DNA of 13,500 bases from Neocallimastix lanati (nom. inval.) (taxonomy: Eukaryota; Neocallimastigomycota; Neocallimastigomycetes; Neocallimastigales; Neocallimastigaceae). The notes beneath the pieces are model-generated. The model was not told the origin of the DNA, did not search any database, and saw only the letters and a program-made list of their open reading frames with translations. Every line of letters starts with the position of its first letter. The first letter of the stretch is position 1. Both the position numbers and the translations under genes were made by a program. The stretch covers positions 406,501 to 420,000 of the forward strand of contig JACVTC010000123.1 in NCBI GenBank assembly GCA_016946835.1, given 5' to 3'. Shown piece after piece: positions 10,101-13,500 of the stretch.

Positions 10101-11393
10101 ATTATAAAGAAGTTCATACGGAACATTATTATCAATACCTCTATGTGGCATCCTATTGTGGATATAGTTAGCTGTCCTAATGGCATCCTCCCAGAAAACA
10201 TGATTAAGGCGGGCATCCTCTAACATCGCTCTAGCATTTGGAAGGAGAGAACCGTGTAACCTTTCGATACGTCCATTTTGTTGAGGTTCGTAAGGGACAG
10301 AAAACTCATGTGTAATTCCATTAATATTACAAAACTCTATAATTTTATTGTTAGTAAACTCTGTTCCATTGTCAGTCCGTAATCTTTTAATATTTTTATT
10401 AAATATGTTTTTAATGTTATTATACCAATTTAAAAAGGCGTTAAAAACATCACGTTTGGATTTGATAAATAAGACCCAACCAAAACGAGTGTAATCATCT
10501 AAAATAGAAACAAAGTATTTATTTCCATACATGGACCTACTATTAATAGTAACAGTGTCCATATGAACCAATTCAAATGGTTCAGTAGCGCGACTATCTG
10601 AGGGGTAATGTGGGAAACTTTTTAATTTTGTTTTCGCACACGTCTTGCATTTACATTTTATATATATTCTTTTTAATGTTTTCCTAAGTGTTCCTAGATT
10701 ATAATGTCCCAAACGTCTATGCCATACGTAGAGACTTTCCTCTTCTTCACTATTGGCATTATTACAATTGATATCATTATTATAAAAATTTATTTTATTC
10801 TTGGAAGTCCAAATAATATAAGTTCTGGAATAATTTGAATATGTTGTACAGATTCTATTATTTTTACTATTAAATAATATTACACAATTTTTATTATTTC
10901 TTTTACAAAAAACAGTTTTGTATCCTTGTTCGGATAAACAGTCTACTGAGAGTAAATTTTTCTTGAATGAGGGAACATACAATACATTTTTAAGAGTAAT
11001 TTTGTTGTCATTTATATAACCTATGTAAGTACCTATTCCTCTGCACTTAACGTATTCACCATTGGCGAAATAAATTCTCCGATTGTGTTTTTTATAATTT
11101 GATAATAGATTTGGATCACATATCATATGGTATGTGGTGCCAGAATCTAGTGTCCATGTACTAATATTTTTGGTTAATTTATTTTTATTATTATCATTTA
11201 ATTTTTTATTTTGTTTATTTTTATTTTCTTTAAAATAAGATGGTTTGTTGAATGGGAGAATACTTCTTGATGCATTACCTGTTTCAATATTATACGCATC
11301 ATTATAGTCTTTGAAAAAGTATTCTCTGTGTTTATCTTGTTTATTTACTTCATTTACTGTGCTGTTTAGGCAACGCGTTTCGCCTCCCATCAT
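7152..11393 (-). CDS. Ty1/copia Pol polyprotein
   Basis: The frame is open from 11672, but the part before about 11393 is Ile-rich and simply reads gag codons out of frame, so Pol most likely starts by +1 frameshift near 11388. Nearby ATGs at 11393 and 11390 make independent initiation possible. Domains in order: aspartic protease with DSGT (~11147); zinc-binding HHCC (WHRRLGH then CKTC, ~10725-10635); integrase core with Asp ~10559, Asp ~10373 and Glu ~10265, the last pair separated by 35 residues; a ~380-residue Asn-rich linker (~9840-8690); copia-type reverse transcriptase with YVDD at 8084-8073; and RNase H with DAD near 7605, STAESEY and a final IADGFTKYL. All catalytic motifs seem intact, and the stop lies about 13 bp from the LTR. 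It should make cDNA and insert it. Confidence 0.93.
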   Translation of the reverse strand: MMGGETRCLNSTVNEVNKQDKHREYFFKDYNDAYNIETGNASRSILPFNKPSYFKENKNKQNKKLNDNNKNKLTKNISTWTLDSGTTYHMICDPNLLSNYKKHNRRIYFANGEYVKCRGIGTYIGYINDNKITLKNVLYVPSFKKNLLSVDCLSEQGYKTVFCKRNNKNCVILFNSKNNRICTTYSNYSRTYIIWTSKNKINFYNNDINCNNANSEEEESLYVWHRRLGHYNLGTLRKTLKRIYIKCKCKTCAKTKLKSFPHYPSDSRATEPFELVHMDTVTINSRSMYGNKYFVSILDDYTRFGWVLFIKSKRDVFNAFLNWYNNIKNIFNKNIKRLRTDNGTEFTNNKIIEFCNINGITHEFSVPYEPQQNGRIERLHGSLLPNARAMLEDARLNHVFWEDAIRTANYIHNRMPHRGIDNNVPYELLYNEKVDYSRFRVFGCQVFFLVPKQFRNKLTNSSLPGIFLGYDTNPTAYRIFDITNNKVVISRSVVFFEDIPGNGSAPPSPPDLINFTPYYEIGGSNDDEDVVDFEDNNVNDKSINENNNNMENSTNNNVDNNNNMNNNINDNINGYTNYYYNNLDYPPPNNLYYYNPYAFVNYPNNFQNHYAPNQYNLNPYNNLNYCIPPNYYNYTAQNFPSPVLNSQNGHPINYQNLNVSNNSNINQNNLNQLNSNDVDHLNQNNLNNNSNQNNSDNNDQFNSNNLNQGNLNNLNQVISNNNLKQGSPNDNLNQAIQNDNVNKNNRNNLNDQTNSINNVNNINNVNQLTQNNSKYNNTRVEEIISKIPRITDNGDYNKRDGKSIDLNNLTNRNNNSSSISGNSNAEINQNINKQNINKPYASKSNVSTSDNMNKDKESILSKRKHVEEMNEEELNDRNESNNYKKRRASNYYNLVALNCSEMELPLPNSYKDIFDRPDKEEWLKAIETELNNMKDMEVYTLVKEIPKGKNIISAKWVFSYKRNDVGIIIRFKARLVARGFTQIYGIDYIETFSPTLKQDSLRVIIAISIYYGFEIYQIDIKAAYLNADLEEELYMEIPEGSEDYGKGYWKLNKAIYGLKQAGRMWNNKLDSVLTEIGFERLKSEPCVYILKDKNKNIICIIAIYVDDILISGKKSVIDRIKLEIKDKFNLSDLGMVDFIIGIKFIKCKDGYIMHQIQYLNDILDRFDIDKYNAISNMMYTENEKLRETKFDKTTYMQAVGCLLYLAMGTRPDIMYATSKATRKNQDPTLEDWMNVIKIFRYLKGTKHYGLKITKDINIRVYVDADLGGDRETKRSTTGFVIFMGSAPVTWYSKLQHCVAISTAESEYYSLNECALKCMWLRNLLNELGIKIDCITINIDNRAAIYNSKNETINPKSRHIDLRYHKIRELIKEDKIDLKYIKSQYNIADGFTKYLNGTLTKKFKNSLLYKIYEY
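8690..9840 (-). repeat. Asn-rich low-complexity linker inside pol
   Basis: Roughly 380 codons between integrase and reverse transcriptase are dominated by Asn (AAT), with Tyr and Pro in the first third and Leu, Gln and Ser later. The later part has imperfect repeats of the kind NLNQNNLNN. The frame stays open, so the stretch is translated. Ty1/copia elements commonly have a poorly conserved spacer here; this one follows the host's taste for AAT runs. Confidence 0.85.
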
Positions 11394-12336
11394 AGTTTTT
11401 ATCATTTTTGTAATATTTATTATTATTATAATTTTTATTATTATTTCTATTATTATTAAATTTATTTTTATTATATTTGTAATAATTGTTATTATTATTT
11501 TTATTAAAATTCTTTCTATTATTACATTCACTTTGATAGTGACCTTTTTTACCACAACTCCAACATTCAATATTATTTTTATAATTTTTATTATTATATT
11601 TATTATTATTATTACTATAGTTTTTATTGGTATAATTACTTTGAACATTTGGCGTATTAAGATTTGAAACAATATTTTCCGATTTTTCTTTCTTTTCTTT
11701 TACTCTTTTTAGTAGCTGTACCCTTTCAATTAACTTTTTGGTAGTATCTTCCCAGTCCGTTTGTAGGTCTATTAAATTTGTTTTTATAGTTAATTCTTCT
11801 GGCATAGCATTAAATAGATAAATAAATTTTTCCTTAAATTCTAGTTTTTCTCCGAGATTTTCAAGTTCCTTAAACTTTAAATTCATATTAGAGATAAATA
11901 TGGACAACGATGGATCACTTTCTGGGTCGTATTTTGAGTGATTAAGGGAATCTTTAATTTCCTCAATTCTATCCTTTTCATCACTTAAATTTAGGTTTAC
12001 TATCATCCTATAGATTTCATATGCTGTACCAGATATGAAATCTATACTGGATGCTAGTTCTTCATTAATACTATTTAAAATAATTTCCTTGACCTTAGCA
12101 TCATTTTTGAGGACCTCACTTTTTGTTCCTTTTTTATAATAAGTGTTTATAGTGTCATCCACTAGAATTAAATTTTGTTTTTCTTCTTCCTTTAAAGTGG
12201 AACCATCCACTTTTTCAATTTTGACACTATTAAGATAATCCGTTAAATTAAATCTCCTTAATAATAAATACAATTGTTGTTTCCACAACTTAAAATTAGA
12301 GCTATTTAGCTGATCTTTTGTTTTTAAGACTTCGGA

Positions 12337-12339
<3 letters not shown>
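11350..12339 (-). CDS. Ty1/copia Gag (capsid/nucleocapsid)
   Basis: 329 residues that would form the virus-like particle and package element RNA. The N-terminal ~215 residues are a helical copia-type gag region (typical start LNSSNFKLWKQQL, several Leu-rich helices). They are followed by a basic Asn/Lys/Tyr-rich tail carrying one zinc knuckle: Cys259, Cys262, His267, Cys272, spacing CX2CX4HX4C. The ATG at 12339 is the first codon after a long A-run and the only sensible start. The 3' end overlaps the open pol frame, which is +1 relative to gag. Confidence 0.92.
11382..11388 (-). promoter_or_regulatory. Candidate +1 programmed frameshift site, GGG AGG C
   Basis: In gag frame the minus strand reads GAT GGG AGG CGA AAC, about 10 codons before the gag stop. 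Two adjacent G-rich Arg codons, AGG and CGA, should be rare in this genome and could stall the ribosome. Slipping from GGG to GGA gives the pol frame (GGC GAA ACG). Ty1 uses a heptamer that also ends AGG C. Site choice is inferred; only the +1 relation of the frames is certain. Confidence 0.45.

Positions 12340-12386
<47 letters not shown>
12340..12386 (-). repeat. 47-nt poly(A) leader abutting the gag ATG
   Basis: The plus strand has 47 consecutive T just past the CAT that encodes the gag start. On the RNA this is an uninterrupted A-run ending at the AUG. The element's whole leader between LTR and gag is only 130 bp, so the run is over a third of it. Confidence 0.9.
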
Positions 12387-12388
<2 letters not shown>

Positions 12389-12455
12389 TTAAAATTAATC
12401 AAAATTAAAACCTCTTTAAACTTTACTATAACTCTTCTAGTACACTTAGAGTCAT

Positions 12456-12469
12456 TGAGACTCTTAATC
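12456..12469 (-). other. Primer binding site matching the anticodon half of tRNA-Lys(CUU)
   Basis: It lies directly next to the 5' LTR, with no gap. The plus strand TGAGACTCTTAATC has the form of a tRNA anticodon arm: loop CTCTTAA with anticodon CTT, flanked by stem bases. It agrees with the known anticodon arm sequence of eukaryotic tRNA-Lys(CUU), and upstream TAGAG also resembles the D-arm 3' side. It does not match a tRNA 3' CCA end. As in copia, a cleaved 5' tRNA half of about 40 nt would be the primer. Confidence 0.7.
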
Positions 12470-12703
12470 TGTTGTGAAATATATAACTTTATTAATAAAT
12501 ATCAAAGGTGTACATATATTAAATTTTAATTTTACATGTATTTTATACTATTACATTTACACATGATTCACATACATTTATTACATATATCATATGGCTT
12601 ATTTTACGCCACTATTACGTACGCTAGCTCATATATCTTGTTATACTATATACATTATATTATTTATATTATTTATACTTGTGTAATATTAAACTTAATT
12701 TCT
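12470..12703 (-). repeat. 5' LTR, 234 bp, missing its outer 4 bp
   Basis: It is identical to 6901-7134. It stops at AATTTCT, where the complete copy goes on with AACA, and then runs straight into repeat A (TTAGATTT). Since the lost bases are the outer integrase recognition end on the 5' side, this copy's end was not joined by a normal integrase reaction, or was trimmed afterwards. Promoter sequences appear unaffected. Confidence 0.92.
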
Positions 12704-12862
12704 TTAGATTTAATAATCGATTGCTTAACCTTTAATGAAAACAAAAATAAATAAAATAATAATTTTCAAAAAAAAAAAAAAAATTCTTATGGTCGATTAA
12801 CAATACCAATAAATACCTTATTCAAAGTGTAAAAAAAAACATTCATTTTGTTAATATTTAAA

Positions 12863-12909
<47 letters not shown>

Positions 12910-13002
12910 TCATTTTGTTAATATTTAAAAAAAAAAAAAAAGAAAAAAAAAGAAAAAAAAAGTTTCATTTTGTTTAAAAAAATATATATATATTATAATA
13001 TT
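12704..13002. repeat. 299-bp direct repeat A, right copy
   Basis: It matches 6604-6900 apart from a 38- rather than 36-base A-run. It starts exactly where the 5' LTR is cut and ends TTATAATATT before AAATTATATA, which I take as the original right flank. The ancestral empty site would then read left flank, one copy of A, right flank. Confidence 0.9.
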
Positions 13003-13100
13003 AAATTATATAATTTAAAAATAATTAAAATTTTAAAATGGAGATTTTAATATTAACTATATATAATGAAAAATACTGAACTATATTTATTACTTATCAT

Positions 13101-13467
13101 AATTTATCTTTAATTATACAGAGTTAATAAATAGAAATCTTTAATAATAATATAATTTTTATCATTATTAATATGATACAATGATAAATTTAAATTTATT
13201 ATAAAAAATAATAATTATTTTTTTAAATAAATAAATAAACAAATAAATAAATAATTAATTAAATACTTAAATAATAACTAATAAAATTATGTTTATTTTG
13301 TTATAATGTATGAACAATTTTTATATTAAAATAATAAATAATAAATAATAATTTATGCTTATTTTTTTGTAATGTATAAACAATTTTTATATTAAATTTA
13401 TATATAGTATAAAAATTAACTTATTATTCAAAAGATTAAATAAAATTTAACCGGAGAATGTTCATGT
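13101..13467. repeat. Diverged dispersed repeat, right copy
   Basis: It shares its start (AATTTATCTTTAATT, then ATAAATAGAAATCTTTAAT) and end (TAAAATTTAACC, three bases, TGAATG-free variant AATGTTCATG) with 6361-6603, in the same orientation. It is longer by about 120 bp because of AT-rich insertions in the middle. Repeat A does not follow it. Confidence 0.45.
13302..13396. repeat. Short imperfect tandem duplication
   Basis: TAATGTATGAACAATTTTTATATTAAA near 13302 recurs as TAATGTATAAACAATTTTTATATTAAA near 13369 (shown here as a shared core with one change). Each copy is preceded by a TTATTTT-type stretch. The spacing is about 67 bp. It looks like local slippage or duplication in non-coding DNA. 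Confidence 0.55.
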
Positions 13468-13500
13468 ATATATTATTAGTTAAGATCTCAAATAATTCTT

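Larger units (their letters stand above)
6901..12703 (-). mobile_element. Full-length Ty1/copia LTR retrotransposon
   Basis: The minus-strand order is 5' LTR, primer site, poly(A) leader, gag, pol (protease, integrase, reverse transcriptase, RNase H), polypurine tract, 3' LTR. Integrase before reverse transcriptase defines the Ty1/copia superfamily. The two LTRs show no difference across 234 bp, and gag and pol have no stops, so insertion is recent and the copy may be able to move. The outer 4 bp of the 5' LTR are missing. The element lies 1.6 kb upstream of the adhesin start codon, in the same orientation. Confidence 0.95.
13003..13500. other. AT-only right flank
   Basis: No gene or RNA was recognised. 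The sequence is A/T microsatellite-like, with AAATA runs near 13226-13255 and two related ~60-bp stretches, each with a TAATGTATRAACAATTTTTATATTAAA core, near 13302 and 13368. It includes the diverged repeat at 13101-13467. Confidence 0.55.

Noticed and set aside
11394-11672. Ile-rich N-terminal part of the pol frame as real protein
   Set aside because: It is the out-of-frame reading of gag's AAT/AAA-rich tail; recognisable Pol sequence begins only after about 11393.
12440-12469. A tRNA-Lys gene
   Set aside because: Only an anticodon-arm half is present; no T-arm or acceptor stem follows. It is the primer site.
6604-13002. DIRS-type element with split repeats
   Set aside because: Pol has a DDE integrase before reverse transcriptase and no tyrosine recombinase was seen, so it is copia.

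Overview
The window is extremely AT-rich eukaryotic DNA, with long homopolymer runs, AT-only intergenic DNA, short GT-AG introns and Asn- and Thr-rich proteins. The best fit is an anaerobic gut fungus (Neocallimastigomycota). A dictyostelid-like genome is the main alternative, but the intact Ty1/copia element argues against it. The assignment is inferred from composition and style only. I recognise two large units, both on the minus strand; no tRNA, rRNA or CRISPR was seen.

Unit 1 (296-5274) is a cell-surface protein gene that no single ORF shows. I reconstruct three exons: 5274-5176 (signal peptide), 4985-4512 and 4393-296. They are joined by two phase-0 introns of 190 and 118 bp. The predicted 1,556-residue protein has a signal peptide, a choice-of-anchor-A type adhesive domain that is split by intron 2, two von Willebrand factor A (vWA) domains with intact DxSxS MIDAS motifs, two long poly-threonine stalks, one glycine-rich transmembrane helix and a 56-residue cytosolic tail with two NPLY motifs. 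That layout recalls integrin beta chains and the Dictyostelium Sib adhesins, and it is the most interesting thing here.

Unit 2 (6901-12703) is a full-length, apparently intact Ty1/copia retrotransposon. It has identical LTRs of 238 bp (one lacks its outer 4 bp), a gag ORF with a CCHC zinc knuckle, and a pol ORF in the +1 frame carrying protease, integrase, reverse transcriptase and RNase H. The primer site next to the 5' LTR looks like the complement of the 5' half of a tRNA-Lys(CUU), so priming is probably by a cleaved half-tRNA, as in copia. Other notable parts are a 47-nt poly(A) leader touching the gag ATG, a perfect 13-bp hairpin around the polypurine tract and LTR edge, and a ~380-residue Asn-rich linker in pol.

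The element is flanked on both sides by a 297-299 bp direct repeat (6604-6900 and 12704-13002) that is identical except for the length of one A-run. It is not part of the LTR. This suggests aberrant integration that duplicated ~297 bp of target and lost 4 bp from one LTR. The remaining sequence (1-295, 5275-6603, 13003-13500) is AT-rich intergenic DNA with small tandem and diverged dispersed repeats.
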